Below are positions 37,222 to 48,836 of a DNA stretch of 64,000 nt, piece after piece (the first letter of the stretch is position 1; every line of letters starts with the position of its first letter). The notes beneath the pieces were generated by a model. That model ran no database searches. It was not told where the DNA came from and saw only the letters and a program-made list of their open reading frames with translations. Location of the stretch: positions 2,544,001-2,608,000 of the forward strand of contig JAQFVV010012497.1 in the NCBI GenBank assembly GCA_028023455.1. Direction: 5' to 3'. The DNA is from Epiperipatus broadwayi (lineage: Eukaryota > Onychophora > Udeonychophora > Euonychophora > Peripatidae). Made by a program: the position numbers and the translations under genes.

Positions 37222-37318
37222 AGTTTTTTTTTTTATATGTCAAATGTGTTGACCGGGAAGCAAACCCAGGCCAGCTGCTTGGAAGGCAGCTATGCTAACT
37301 ACTAGGCCAACCAATGCC
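37222..37318 (-). repeat. tRNA-Gly(TCC)-like SINE or retro-tRNA with A tail
   Basis: The minus strand from 37318 begins 'gcattggttggcctagtag', has an anticodon-arm equivalent 'ctgccttccaagcag' (TCC anticodon) and a B-box-like 'ggtttgcttcc', and ends in an A-rich tail (the T run at about 37225-37232 on the plus strand). The anticodon arm is nearly that of tRNA-Gly(TCC). The acceptor stem has at least two mismatches and an A tail follows, so this is a retroposed copy rather than a working tRNA gene. Confidence 0.6.
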
Positions 37319-37914
37319 TGATTTTCAAATATTTATATAATAATATAATACCAAGATAGGCAATAAGAAGTTGGTCATAAGTTATTTTATAATATAAACA
37401 AACCATTATTAAGTGACAAGAACCACAAGGCAATCCCTGATGATCCTATGAATGGCATTCTACATATTTATAAAAAAAAATTAATATAGCTCATGGAAAT
37501 AGTTTAGGGTTGATATTCTAGAATACAGTTTAAAATGAACTTTTTCAGTTGCTATGACAGACATCAAATGTATTATCATCCAATATTACTGCTATCCAAA
37601 CATTATATATATAAAAGAGAACAATGAAAAATTATTTACAATTAGTGGACACAGTAATACTGAATTAAATAAAATGAATTAAATAAAATATTTAAGATCA
37701 ACAGTCCAAGTAATCCAAAATTCATGGTTCCATGATTTTGTATATTTGTGAAATTTTTGAATTTCAATAACAAATTTTTTTCTCCTTTTATTTCAACCAA
37801 ACTATAATAAACTCCACGTATTGCAATTATCCATTAATGCAAAAACTGAGACCATCCTCACTCATATTATGCATGCTTTCATGAATAACCTTTGTTCTTC
37901 TAATGAGATAGAGC

Positions 37915-37975
37915 AAGGTTCAGCAAACTATGGAAGGTGAGCTAAATATGGCTCTTTGATCCCAATTCCGTGGCT
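37915..37975 (+). mobile_element. hAT-type terminus, partner end not certain
   Basis: The segment 'caaggttcagcaaactatgg', followed by 'aatatggctctttgat', is the pattern seen at the ends of many hAT elements. A loosely complementary 'aagtttgacaacct' lies at 38578-38592, but no 8-bp duplication supports it. Confidence 0.3.
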
Positions 37976-38142
37976 TTTTTTTATCATGATAAACAAAAAC
38001 CCATTTTTCTTGTAATTTGTCAATAAATATTTTGATAACTCTAACGGAAGAAAAACACTCAATACAACATTATTTTTTTAATTCAGTCTTATTACAGAAT
38101 AGTAAATATTGTATATAATGAATATTTAAATATTAGAAATTG

Positions 38143-38210
38143 TCAAGCATTGGTGGTTGAGAGGTGGTTTGCTTCTCAGCTGATGCTATGACACATGTGA
38201 AAAAAAAAAT
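38143..38210 (+). repeat. Short tRNA-derived repeat, internally deleted
   Basis: It begins 'gcattggtggttgagaggtg', retains 'ggtttgcttctc' where the B box would be, and ends 'gatgctatgac' plus an A tail. This is the same tail order as the copy at 38464-38570. Confidence 0.5.
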
Positions 38211-38463
38211 ATTAAAAATTTGTAAATTAATTTTTATTTTCATTAGGATAAAAATAAATGTTCAAATATATCCACAACCATTCAGAAATTCGTTTTGTTT
38301 TTTTTTGTTTTTTTCATGAATATATTTTTCAGCTTTTTCCTTGCAGCTCTTTATGGAAGCGGGGGTGGTGTTCTTCTTTCCTTGTGGTATGGGGCTGGAA
38401 AAGGGAAATGAGACTCTTTAGGTGAGAGATGGGAGATTTAAACAAATGGTTCTGTGTTTAAAA

Positions 38464-38572
38464 GTTTTTTTTTTTCATGAGCCATAGCATCGCCAGGAAG
38501 CGAACCCACTAACCCGGGACACCTGCTTGTAAGGCTGCTGTGCTGACCACTCGACCATCACCATTTGACTGT
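38464..38572 (-). repeat. tRNA-Val(TAC)-like SINE copy with A tail
   Basis: The minus strand reads an A-box-like 'tggtcgagtggtcagca', an anticodon arm 'cagccttacaagcagg' (TAC) and a good B box 'gggttcgcttcc', then 'ggcgatgctatggctcatg' and an A tail. It shares layout and tail with the copies at 37.2 and 38.1 kb, so the three form a small family. A 12-base stretch near the B box appears duplicated, which breaks the tRNA fold. Confidence 0.55.
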
Positions 38573-39199
38573 GTTAAAAAGTTTGACAACCTAAGACCTA
38601 GAATAATCAAACACTTGAATTTCTAAACAAAATGCTGATCCTTTCATTATACTGCTCTTACACAAGATACACACTAGTTTCGAACCAATTTTAACACCTT
38701 CTGAAAAAGTAAGCAATCATTGCACTGTAGAAATGTATTTTCAAATTTTTTTGATTTTTAACTATAATACACTTTAAAAGCAAAAGTATACATATTGAGA
38801 AAGAGTAATCTGAGTGCTAATGGATGAATGCAATGTGGTGGAATTGGAATGAAAAATAAACTAACAAAAAAATTTAAAATTTTAAAATATTTTTAGTTTG
38901 TATATATAGTAAACATTGTTATTGTACAAATATATTTTATTAATAACAATATATTTACATCAAGACAAAATTTGTATATAGCAGTAATAAAAAGAATTTG
39001 TTCAAATAATAAATTTTTGAATTAAAAAATTCAAAATAATGCTAGTCTAATAAAATGCAAAAAATTAAAATTTAATATTTATTAATTAATATTTTATATA
39101 TATAATTGTGAAGATGGAAATTATAAATATAGAAAGGATTATCATAATAAATAAGATTTCTACTGAAATTCATCTGTCATTTAATCTTAATCAGGGTGT

Positions 39200-39496
39200 T
39201 TTATAAATGTTACTGCACAATTCATGGTCCATGAGCTCCTAATCCACCACTCTACCTTTACACAAAACCATGCACAGAAAATAATTTATGGTTTATTACT
39301 CAGTAGTACATAAAAAGTTTAAGCATTGAAAATAACATGAAATGGGGTCATAATTCATAGACAATGAGCTCAAAAGTCTACCCCACTATCTTGGAAATAA
39401 ACCACAATAAATAAATAATAATAATCAAATAGTTTATTGTACAGGAGTTCATAACAAAGAAACAGTAGAACTGGAGGTATATTTCACAATTCAACA
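39200..39496 (-). repeat. Degenerate family B copies
   Basis: Phrases such as 'ggtccatgagctcctaatcc' (39229) and 'tcataattcatagacaatg' with 'agtctacccc' (about 39350-39385) resemble the family B core. A similar piece lies beyond the hAT element at about 42412-42460. Divergence is high. Confidence 0.3.
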
Positions 39497-42326
39497 GTCT
39501 ACTACAATGATGGCTAATCTATGATGTGTGTCAGCATTGACACGCCAAGACATTTTTTGCTGACAGGCGTGTCATGGCACCAAGATTTTTGTTTTGATAT
39601 TCAAAATGAAAATGAATGTTTTAGGTGTTGTTGTTTTTTTTTTTTTACATATTATAAATTATTTTATGTTGAAAATATAATTATTTTAGAAAAATAGTTA
39701 AGATTTTCAGAAAAATTCTTTAATTTTACGTGATTATAAATTGAGAAAAATAGCAGCAGCGTACTCAGTATTTTCTAATAGGTTATAATCGTTCATTTGA
39801 CGTTTTCTGCTATAAATTATTTTTATAATTATAAATAGATATCTATTTTTGAAAAAAACTTTCATAACCTGACAAATTATTATTTTGCTTTTTATAAATG
39901 AAACTAAGATGAATATAATACTAAAAGACAAACATATTTTTCTGCTGATTCTGTGATTGAACCAATTAAAAGTTTAAATCTTTAACTCACTAAGAAAATA
40001 GGAAAATCTAACCAAGAAAAAGTTAATAGGGGAAGAGAACACCCCATCAGAGATAGTTAACCTTGCCAAGACCTCACTGTGCTACCATTGTACCTCAACA
40101 CGGTTACTGCTCAGTAATTCTGGAGGAAGGGAACACCTCATCCAAGACTTTATTCTAAATAACCCCTAATTGCCTGCAGGGATAACAGGTTATCTATCTC
40201 TTGTCACCACCCTCTGATGGAGAGCCCAAAAATAAAAAAAAAACAAGATTGAATAAAGGAAATGGTAGTAGCAGTATCCGACCCTTTCAAGAGATATGGA
40301 CCGAGATGTATGGCATTATTGTCAGAAATGGCAGATCATTTTGTGTTCTATGTAATGAAACAGTAGTCAAGCAGAATGTGGAATATAAATAGACATTTTG
40401 AAACTAATCATTCCCAGCTCTTGAAAAAAAAATGAGGATGAAAGGAAGAAAATACATTTTAAGGCAGCTACACTTTTATAATGGTCAATCTAATTCCATC
40501 CTTAAATTTGTAAAAGCCTCTACAAATTTAACATCTGTAAGTTTCAGCATTGCTCACTCCATAGCTCAGCGTGGAAAAGCACTCAGTGAGGGAGAATTTT
40601 TTAAATAAACTCTTCTAAGATGTGCACCAGTTCTATTTCAGGATATTCAGAATAAAGATGCAATTATTAAGCGAATATCTGAGTTACCATTTAGTGGAAA
40701 TGTCATAAAAGACTAAATAATGAGACTGAATACAAACATACAACATCAATTAACGAGAGACTTGAATAATTGTAAATATTTTTTGATCTCTCTTGATGAA
40801 ACTACTGATGTCACATCAAATACTCGATTAGCTATTATTGGTTGATATTCTGATGATCTCACAATGAGGGAAGAGTTGATAAAGTTAGTATCAGTGCTAA
40901 CAAGTACATCAGGAAGTGAAATATGTAAGGTTGTTATACAAACATTCCATGACCTAAGCATTGATATCTTTAAAGTTGTATCAGTGGTGACAGATGGTCA
41001 CCCAGCATAGTGGGGGGAAAAGTGGGATTTGTAAAATAGTTTATGGAAGATATTGGACATCCAATTGTGCCTTTTCATTGTATTATCCATCAGGAAGTGT
41101 TTTGTGCCAAGACAGGATTCACCGACTTAAATGACTTAATGTCAGTTGTTACAAAAATAGTGAATTCAATAGCTGATCACACTCTTCACAAGTGAGAATT
41201 TTCTGCACTTTTACTGGAAGTTGATTCAACCTACAGTTAACTGCTGATGTTCAAGAATTGTGAGATGGTTGAGCCGAGGCAAAGTTCTGGAATGGTTTGT
41301 GGAGTGCTTTGCAGAAATTAAGATATTTCTTGAAGATAAGAATCTGGGAAACTTTCCTCAGATCAATGATCATAAATGGGTCAACCCACTGATGTTTTTT
41401 ATGGATCTCTCTGTTCATATTAATGACCCGAACTTAAAGTTACAAGGTTTTGGCAAAAGTATTGACATTATGTTTGGATACATAAAAGCTTTTGAAAATA
41501 AACTTAAAATTTTCAAGCGAGATGTCAAAACTAAAACTTATATGTATTTTGAGGCCAGCGAAACTGTACAAAATGAAATGGAGCCCTTGTATATAAAGTA
41601 CCACCCTATTTTAAACTCATTTCTTGACCAGTTCAGTGAAAGATTTAATCAATTTAGAAGCCTGGAACAGACAATGAAAATTATCAAGTATTCGGATGCA
41701 GTCGTTTACAGTAATTTAGAATTAAATGTTTTCCAATGGATGCAAATTGATGATTTGGAGATGCAACTTGCAGAATTTCAAGACAGCATCTGAGCTCAGG
41801 TGTTTGTTGACTTTAGGTCAAAGCTTGAGAATCTGCAAAGGTGTTGCTTGGAGAATGAAGATGAGTGCCACGATGAACAGAAAATTTGGAGTGCTTGAAA
41901 CCGATTACCAGACACTTTTAGCACCCTGAAAAATATAGTGATGACTTTACTCACAATTTTTCCTTCTACGTACTTTTGTGAGACCTTATTCTCGGTGTTA
42001 AATAATATTAAAACCAATAAAAGAAACCAATTGATAGATGAAGTTAGTAACACTTGCTTGGGCTTGAAGTGTATGAAATACCAACCTTCAAATGAAGATT
42101 TAGCCAATAAAACTCAGCAACAAAAAAGTCAATAAGCAAGTTAGGTAAAGAATTATTTATTTTTAGTTTATTAAATATATTAAAATTATAACTTTTTGTT
42201 ATTAGAGCTACAAATATCACAAAATTATGGATTTTTCTTGAAGTGATACACCACCCGAGATATGCTCAGTTTTTTGTGAATTTTGACACACATTGAGCTC
42301 AAAAAGTTGGCCATCACTGGCCTACT
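39497..42326 (+). mobile_element. hAT transposon, structurally complete, with 8-bp target duplication
   Basis: The element is 39505-42318 (2814 bp). It starts 'caatgatggctaatct' and ends 'agttggccatcactg', a terminal inverted repeat of the CAGTGATGG type with subterminal 'gtgtgtca' also shared. Flanks are 'gtctacta' (39497-39504) and 'gcctacta' (42319-42326), an 8-bp duplication with one mismatch. A subterminal pair 'gacacgcc'/'ggcgtgtc' (39539-39574) adds a hairpin. A BED-finger transposase pseudogene fills the interior. Two similar GGAA-rich motifs lie upstream of it at about 40031 and 40124. Confidence 0.9.
40201..42135 (+). pseudogene. hAT transposase (BED finger, ZBED5/GTF2IRD2-like type), broken
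   Basis: Order of readable parts: a BED-type zinc finger (CVLC at about 40345, then HFETNH in the next frame at about 40395); a hAT helical segment with SFSIAHSIAQRGKALSEGEF (about 40540-40600); the first catalytic Asp region LDETTDVT (about 40790); VTDGHPA (about 40985), the second acidic site; the diagnostic FHCIIHQEVFCAK (about 41070); VRWLSRGKVLE (41260) leading into a 177-codon open stretch to 41793; and the C-terminal dimerisation part with TIFPSTYFCETLFSVLN (about 41950-42000). At least five stops or frameshifts separate them, so no active transposase is made. In life it would excise and reinsert the element in the nucleus. Confidence 0.85.
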
Positions 42327-44455
42327 ACATACTAAATAACATGGGGCAAAAATAATTGTATATTTAATTGCTCAAGAATTCATGTTGTTTGAGCACTGAA
42401 TGTGAAAATTGGGACTATAATCCATAGACCTTGAATTATAAGTTAAGGCATTCTGTTGTTGCAGGAAAAATTTAGGGCAACAATCATGAAAATATTGTTT
42501 TAAAAAACAGCTGTTTCAGTGTGATTGAAAGTTGCTTCTTTAGAAAAAAAAAGAAGTAATTCTTTAAAAAAAAACGGTCCTTAAAATTTGAAAGATACTA
42601 TCTAAATCTAGGAATCATAATTTACATAAACAAGTAACCTGTAAAAAAAATTGAGAATAAAAGGAAAAAAATAAAAATTTATAAAAGCACACATTTTTTT
42701 TACAAGAATTTTGTTGGAGATGTACTCTCATTGCATTGAAATGTTAGTTATTTAATATTTTCCTAGCAATGTTCTGTGCAAGTTCAAGCAACATTGTAAA
42801 GATATACAATATCTTTCTCAAGGGAAATGGTTCTTTGCAATGTATATAATAATTTCTATTTAAAATTGTATGCAAATTTAAAAATGTAAATTCATAACTG
42901 ACTTGTGTTAGAAAGTTTATAAATCACTAAATACTAAATTCAAGTCATAATGCAAGTAAGTAATTAAGTTACCATAAATGTAAAGCCTTAATATAAAATC
43001 TATTTATAATCCCCACCCCACCCCCATCCCATAAAAATTAAAGTGCATTTCTACTAAATAAAAAAAAAAATAAAAATAAAAAATTTCAAGTTTTCTTATC
43101 AAAAGAGAGAATGTGAAAATTAACTGAAACTAGTTTGAGAAAATAATTTCTGCATATTCATTAATGAAGCTTAGCAGTGAAAGCTACTGTTTTATTACCT
43201 ATAACTTTAACAATTTTATTCTACCATTTGGATAGTTTTTTTTTTAACCCTGTTCATAACTTGAATTAATTTTCAAAATTAAACATTTACATTTCTTTTC
43301 TGCACAAGTTGCAATAACTAATACATCTTCTCAGCTCTTACTTGTCTTGGCAACTTTTATAAAAAATACAATTTTAATAATTATTCATGTATATATGACT
43401 TTATGCAAATCCAATTACATGTATGTATTTATTATAAATTTTTTAGATAAAAAACCATGTATAGTAATAAGTACAATGCCAGATTATAATTTAAACAGCC
43501 ATACATTTAATAATTGTACTTTAAATTAAATAAATCAGAAGTTTTGATAACTTAAATGAATTTATTTACTCAGAATAATATATAAAATAGTAATAGGCTT
43601 AATTGGCGATTGATTAGATAAACTCCACAACAAATAATATTAATCACTAAGCAGTTCACATAGAGTTAGATTCCATTTCAACAATTATTAAAAATTCTTT
43701 TAATATATTTTCGCTTTATTCAAAGTTTATCATTTTAATTCCTTTAACTTTCTAAGCACTTTACTGTTCTCTCACATCTTTTGGTCAGTCCAATTAGATT
43801 TGATAGTATCTCTTTTTTTCTACACTATCTGGTCTGTAACTGCATTTTCTGCACTGCATACATTCAACTGCTTTCATTCTGCTTTACTAATATCACTAGT
43901 CTCCTTTTTTCTCCCCTCTTCAAAATTCTGCAGACATTTTAATAATGCTGCTAATTTGCATATTGTTAAACAATTTGTTATGCAAATTAAAATATGTATA
44001 GGCTACTTGCAATCTGCTTAATTCTACTGTTCTGCATATCATTATTTCTAAAGTAACCCAACATGGCCTGTATTGATCAGCCTTGCGCGCGCACACACAC
44101 ACACACACAAATTAAGTCACGTGATGTATGACTTGATTCCGTTACAATTGTTGTTTTGATCTTGAGGCTTTGGTGATTTTATATTTCTAAAGCTATTAGT
44201 ATATGTTGTGTCTGAATTTAGTTCAGTCCCATATGACTATTTAAGCTAGATAGCTGGATTTGAAGACATGAATGTCTGATAATTTCAGATTTTCTACTTG
44301 ATAGTTAACTATTAGATAAAAATTGGGGCTTTGATCTGGTATTTTTAAATCTAATGCCTGAATATCCTAGCATCTTACTGACAAGCCAGAGCTAGAAACC
44401 GGTCTGAAGATATATTCAGAAAAGCTTGTTAAGAACTATTAGCATGCTTATTATA
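42327..44455. other. AT-rich DNA with no recognisable gene
   Basis: Contains a C-rich 'cccaccccacccccatccc' at about 43012 and a (GC)n(AC)n microsatellite at 44085-44109. Short frames at 43347-44108 have no domain signature. Confidence 0.5.
44085..44109. repeat. (GC)n/(AC)n microsatellite
   Basis: Alternating purine-pyrimidine run passing from GC to AC units, a potential Z-DNA-forming tract. Confidence 0.9.
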
Positions 44456-44460
44456 TAATA

Positions 44461-45782
44461 TATACACCTGGGTCTCGTTTTACGCGATAGATAGGTTCCT
44501 CAGAAAACACGCGCAAAAGAAATCGCACAAAAATAGACGTAACTTACCTTGAAAAAGGGGGGATACAGACTGTGATTTTTCAAAAATCGCATAAAAGCAA
44601 AGCACCAATGTAAAATTATTTTAAAATTCATGCAAAAAAAAATAAGGAAATAAAATATGACTAATAAAAATTTTCAAATTTGAAAAAAATTGATACAAGA
44701 CAAACTTTTTTTAACTATAATATTTAATTTTATTCAAAACAATATATTTTTATGCATAATTTACAGTACAATAATTTACATTTTTTATACATGTTTTAAT
44801 TATTATCGCTATTTGCCGATAAACAGGTTCGTTTGCAAACTGGTAAAAAATCATATTCTTCACAAGAGGAAATAAAACTAGCGCCAACTTCACTCTCATG
44901 TTGTGTTAATGGTTTTCTGGTGACAACGTAATTAGTAATTAATCTTTGAGATGATGATTTTATTAATTGTTTGTGAAGCTCGCGATATCCAGACATACAA
45001 CCATTTAGCTCTCGTTGGAATTTAAGAGCACATTCGTGATTAGTGTCATTAATAAGAAAATAATTTGCCAACTGATTAGAAAGTTGAAGACCTTCTCGAA
45101 TCATTTTTGCAGTGAAAGAAACAGTTTCCACTTCTGTTTCATTGTCTTTTTCTACACTGCTGGGAAAAATTTAATTAAAACTAATTAAAAATTAAATTCT
45201 TATTTTTGTCTTTAATTTTTTAATTTTCAATTCCGTTTAAAAATCAAATTTCATTTCACATCACTTTAATTTCCAGTTGCCTTAAGTAATTTTTAAATTG
45301 TTAATTACAATTAAAAATCAGATTTTAATTTTTAATTGTCAAATTTAATTGTGCCCACTGCTATTACTCACCTTTTAAAAATAAACTTGCGGACACTAAA
45401 TGATTAATAAATGATTATGTTCTTTTTTAAAAAGCAAAAACAGAATGTGATTTAAAATGCAAAATTAACATGCACAATGTTTGAACAAATTTACATTATA
45501 ATCTTGTAAAATTTAATGTGTGTACATAAAATGTGGAAATCATGATTTTAATTTCATTATTGCATAAAATCATACTATTATAAAGCACTGAAAATATTGA
45601 AATTATTAAGATGAAAGTCGAATTCCAATAATGTGCTATTACTTTCAATATGACATAAGTGCGTGAAATTTATTATTTAAAGTAATAGCGCATTATCGGA
45701 GTTCAACTTCCGAAGAAACATGAATCGTGTAACTTCAAAATCGCGTTAAATAAATCCGCGTAAAACGAGACCCAGGTGTATA
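44461..45782 (-). mobile_element. Tigger/pogo-like DNA transposon 2, internally deleted
   Basis: Bases 44461-44486 ('tatacacctgggtctcg' and on) are an exact 26-bp reverse complement of 45757-45782, including the TA that would be the target duplication. The element is about 1.3 kb. It is homologous over both ends and the coding part to element 1 at 7136-8190. CpGs that are lost in element 1 ('acgcga', 'cgcgtaaaacg') are still intact here, so this copy is younger or less methylated. Confidence 0.85.
44796..45131 (-). pseudogene. Tigger-like transposase C-terminal fragment 2
   Basis: A 111-codon frame starts METVSFTAKMIREGLQLSNQ and includes KFQRELNGCMSGYRELHK. It aligns with the shorter frame in element 1. 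Helical, charged and without DDE residues, it corresponds to the tail following the catalytic core in pogo/Tigger transposases (inference from position and general similarity). The DNA-binding and catalytic domains are deleted, so the element depended on a transposase made elsewhere. The frame is intact, unlike other coding remnants in the window. Confidence 0.55.
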
Positions 45783-45784
45783 TA

Positions 45785-46840
45785 TAACTTTATTAATAGT
45801 AAACACATAAACCAGTCAGTACATAGCATATAGAAATTTGATAGAAAAAAAATATTTCAATTTCAATATTTCAATACTAAATTTTCTTTTTAAAAAAATA
45901 AAATGAAGTAAAAGAGTATATCAAACATGGCATGTGTATGTTTAAATACATTTATAGAATGACAATTGTAAATATATTGAAAGAAACAATTTCCATGAAA
46001 ATCTATCAGTTCATAAAAATTCTTATAATCTAAAATAGAGTTGTCCAAAACACTGTTCACAGACTGCAGGCAGCCTGCAGTGAGGATTTGTGTAGTCTGT
46101 CTAGAGGTTTTGATTTTTTTGAGTGAAGAAATAAAATAATTTGAATCAAATGCTTATTAGATATTTTAATTGTATCACTAATTAATAATCTTGATTTGAT
46201 ATTACTATTTGATGTTCTTACAGTACTGCATACTTATGTATTTTTCAAATGTGTCGCATCCATGCATTTAGTGCACAAATAATTCTGTATTTATTATTTT
46301 GGATACAGCTCTCTGATAAATATAATTTTTTAATATGGTTCTAAAATAAAATGCTTTATTCTAAAATAAAAAATAGGTACTTACATATTATCGTCACCTA
46401 AACTTAGCAGCCTATTTTGTATTTTATTTTAATTATACATATTTGTTTATTCTTTTCTCAATATTATTTTACCAAATAAGTGTTACATGTTAAGTTTAAA
46501 ATATATAAATAAATTGATATAAATTCTTGTTAAGTTTTAAAAAATATTAATAAATCTATTATAAATTCCATTCACAGGATTTAATTAATTTAGCATATGA
46601 TTGTCTTTGTACTTTTATGCTCAACATCTTTGGTTTTTTTTTTTTCACTAATATTTTTGAAAAATAATTAAAATTTGTGGTCTTCCAGTGACAGAAGACA
46701 GAGCAATGGAGTATTTCCACAAAGGTTAGAATTTTGTGTGATGATGACTGCAAGGCATAGATGCACTTGGGTAATTTTGAAGACTATTAGGCATTTCAGG
46801 TCACCGACATGATTAACCCACGTTTGTTATTTTGTTCACA
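45785..46840. other. AT-rich DNA with a short GC palindrome
   Basis: No gene. At about 46065-46081 'ctgcagg', CAG, 'cctgcag' forms a 7-bp hairpin next to 'gagttgtccaaaacactg', which faintly resembles a hAT end; no partner end was found. Confidence 0.45.
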
Positions 46841-46849
46841 GCAGGCCAA

Positions 46850-48381
46850 TATAGAAAAGTGGCAAAAGATCCGATACCAAGTACGGAAACAAAGTTACAA
46901 GCATTACTCAGAAACCATCGCAAGTACTTCACTGATTCAGAAAAGAGTAAAATAACATCATATTTCAGCAAAATTCCTCATCTTTATGGTCTACCTAAAA
47001 TCCATAAGGATCATATTCCATTATGACCTATTGTTAGTTCTAGAGATTCACCTTGCCAGAATTTGGCAAGATTTCTTCCCAAAGTTCTAAGTCCTTTGGC
47101 ATACAAGATCCAATCATTTGTCAGGGATTCTAGACACTTTGTAGAATTAATCAAGAACATGAAAAATGAAAGAACTGACTTACTGGTAAACTTTGATGTG
47201 GAAAGTTTATTCACAAATGTACCATGTGAAGAAGCATTGTCTATTGTAAGGAAAAGATTAAATGATGATAATAGTTTAGAAACCAGAAAAGCTCTTCCTA
47301 TTGATAGCATAATGGAACTATTAACATTCTGTATAAAAACAACCTACTTTCAATATAACACAGAATTCTTCCAACAAAATCAAGGAATGGCTATGGGCTC
47401 ACCATTGTCTCCCCTGATTAGCAATATTTACATAGAAGAACTTGAAACCATAGCCATTAAAACTACTTATCCACCTAAGGTTTGGCTTCACTATGTGGAT
47501 GATACATTTGTTGTATGGCCACATGGTGCAGCATTACTACAAACTTTCTGGACACACATCAACAACATATCCCCTTCAATTAAATTCACAATAGAACCAG
47601 AACAAGAACAAAAATTGGCATTCTTAGATGTTCTTGTGACAAGACTCCCTCATGACAAAATCATGTAGCCTATACATCTAATCACACCAGAAACAAAAAA
47701 AGGAGTTATACTATCACTGTGGAACAGAGCAAAAGAAGTTTGTTCAGAAACTGGTGATTTGGAAAAAGAAAAGATCTATATAGAACAAACTCTTAAGAAA
47801 AATGGCTATCCATCAGCTGTTATTAAGAAAACATTAAATAAACAACAAAAAGATCCATCAAGAGAAAAGACAGTTATTGGTACAGTAGTGTATCCATACA
47901 TTCCAAAAATATCAGACAAATTAAGGAAAATCGCAATCAGTATAACATCAGAACAGCTTTCCAGAGCCATACCACACTATGAGGAATTCTAACATCTACA
48001 AAGCCTAAACTTGAAATGCTGCAAAGAAAAAACTGCATCTATGAAATACCATGTGAATGTGGAAGAACATATATTGGTGAGACCAGCCGTCCCATTCAAA
48101 AGCGCTTGCAAGAACATAAACTGATGATTAGAAGAGAGAAAACATGCGTCTAAGGTAGCAGACCATGTATGGACCAATGAACATACGTTCGATTGGGAAA
48201 ATACAAAAATATTAGAAAAAGAAGAAAAGGTACAAAGAAGAAAATTTAAAGAAGCTGCTGACATGACAATGGCAAAAAATCCCATAAGCCAACTTAGTGT
48301 GACTATACATAATGTATGGAAACCACTAATCAACTTTGCTCTGAGGAAAATGTGGAGAAATCAGGAGGAACCTCATAGATA
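46850..48381 (+). pseudogene. Penelope-like reverse transcriptase with GIY-YIG endonuclease
   Basis: Domains in order: KIHKDHIPL and PIVSSRDSPCQNL (about 46995-47060); the RT fingers/palm with LLVNFDVESLFTNV (47180) containing the first catalytic Asp; GMAMGSPLSPLISNIY (about 47387); the catalytic YVDD in LHYVDDTFVVW (about 47488); AFLDVLVTRL (47620). After a frame change the endonuclease reads CIYEIPCECGRTYIGET (48031), a GIY-YIG motif with Cys for Gly, then VADHVWTNEHTFDWEN. Stops at 47026 (probably Arg CGA to TGA), 47668 and 47992, plus frame changes near 48000 and 48150, inactivate it. The catalytic YVDD itself is intact. RT and endonuclease normally act together to copy the RNA at the cut target. 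Confidence 0.9.
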
Positions 48382-48404
48382 AGTATATGAAAACATAATG
48401 TTGC

Positions 48405-48495
48405 CTTTGGCAGGATGGCTCAGTTGGTTAGAGCATTATCTTAAACTTCAATAATCAAGAAAATAAGGACCCAGATTCGAATCCCATGCTAGTAC
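48405..48495 (+). other. tRNA-like module in the Penelope tail (copy 2)
   Basis: 'tggctcagttgg' (48416-48427) is a perfect Pol III A-box match and 'gattcgaatcc' (48474-48484) differs from the B-box consensus at one base. Spacing is about 46 bases, long for a plain tRNA and compatible with a Leu/Ser-type tRNA having a variable arm; the loop around 'cttaaac' could hold a TAA (Leu) anticodon. It lies between the endonuclease stop and the minisatellite in both Penelope copies, so it belongs to the element. Confidence 0.7.
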
Positions 48496-48554
48496 TGTTA
48501 CTGGTCAGCCAGCAACACCTGAAGAAGAGGGGAGAAAAATACCTCTCGAAACAT

Positions 48555-48705
48555 TGTGCATATACTAATCTGTTTGCTGTGATATTACTAACAGTTAGTG
48601 CATATATTAAGCTGTTTGCTGTGATATTACTAACATTTGTTTGGTGTGGTATTACTAACAGTTGGTGCATATACTAACCTGTTTGCTATGATATGACTAA
48701 CAGTT
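48555..48705 (+). repeat. 41-bp minisatellite in the Penelope tail
   Basis: About 3.5 units containing 'gtgcatatactaa', 'ctgtttgctgtgatattac' and 'taacagtt'. Element 1 has only one unit at the equivalent place, so unit number varies between copies. Confidence 0.8.
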
Positions 48706-48737
48706 GAATGCATTTGGAATATTTAACTAAAATTAAA

Positions 48738-48836
48738 CTTTTCTAAAGACATTCAACACACATATTAGATGATAGAAATAGTCCAATATAAAAATACAGC
48801 TAGAACACCATCACAAACCTTCAGAAAAACACAAGA
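48738..48836 (+). repeat. Penelope terminal segment X (3' copy)
   Basis: About 100 bases sharing 'ttttctaaagacattcaa', 'catattagatgatagaaat' and 'ccaatat' with 36861-36962 at the 5' end of element 1. Relative to the coding strand it is inverted here, giving the element inverted termini. Confidence 0.8.

Larger units (their letters stand above)
46845..48836 (+). mobile_element. Penelope-like element 2, 5'-truncated
   Basis: Same modules as element 1, in plus orientation: RT from about 46850, GIY-YIG endonuclease to 48381, tRNA-like tail (48405-48495), minisatellite (48555-48705) and terminal segment X (48738-48836). The N-terminal coding part with ADKGN and the 5' copy of X are missing. 5' truncation is the normal outcome of incomplete target-primed reverse transcription. 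Confidence 0.9.

Noticed and set aside
37249-37318. Functional tRNA-Gly(TCC) gene
   Set aside because: Acceptor stem mismatches and an A tail indicate a retroposed copy.
48738-48836. Hammerhead ribozyme in the Penelope terminal segment, as reported for some Penelope elements
   Set aside because: I could not find the conserved CTGATGA core paired with a GAAA in the expected arrangement.
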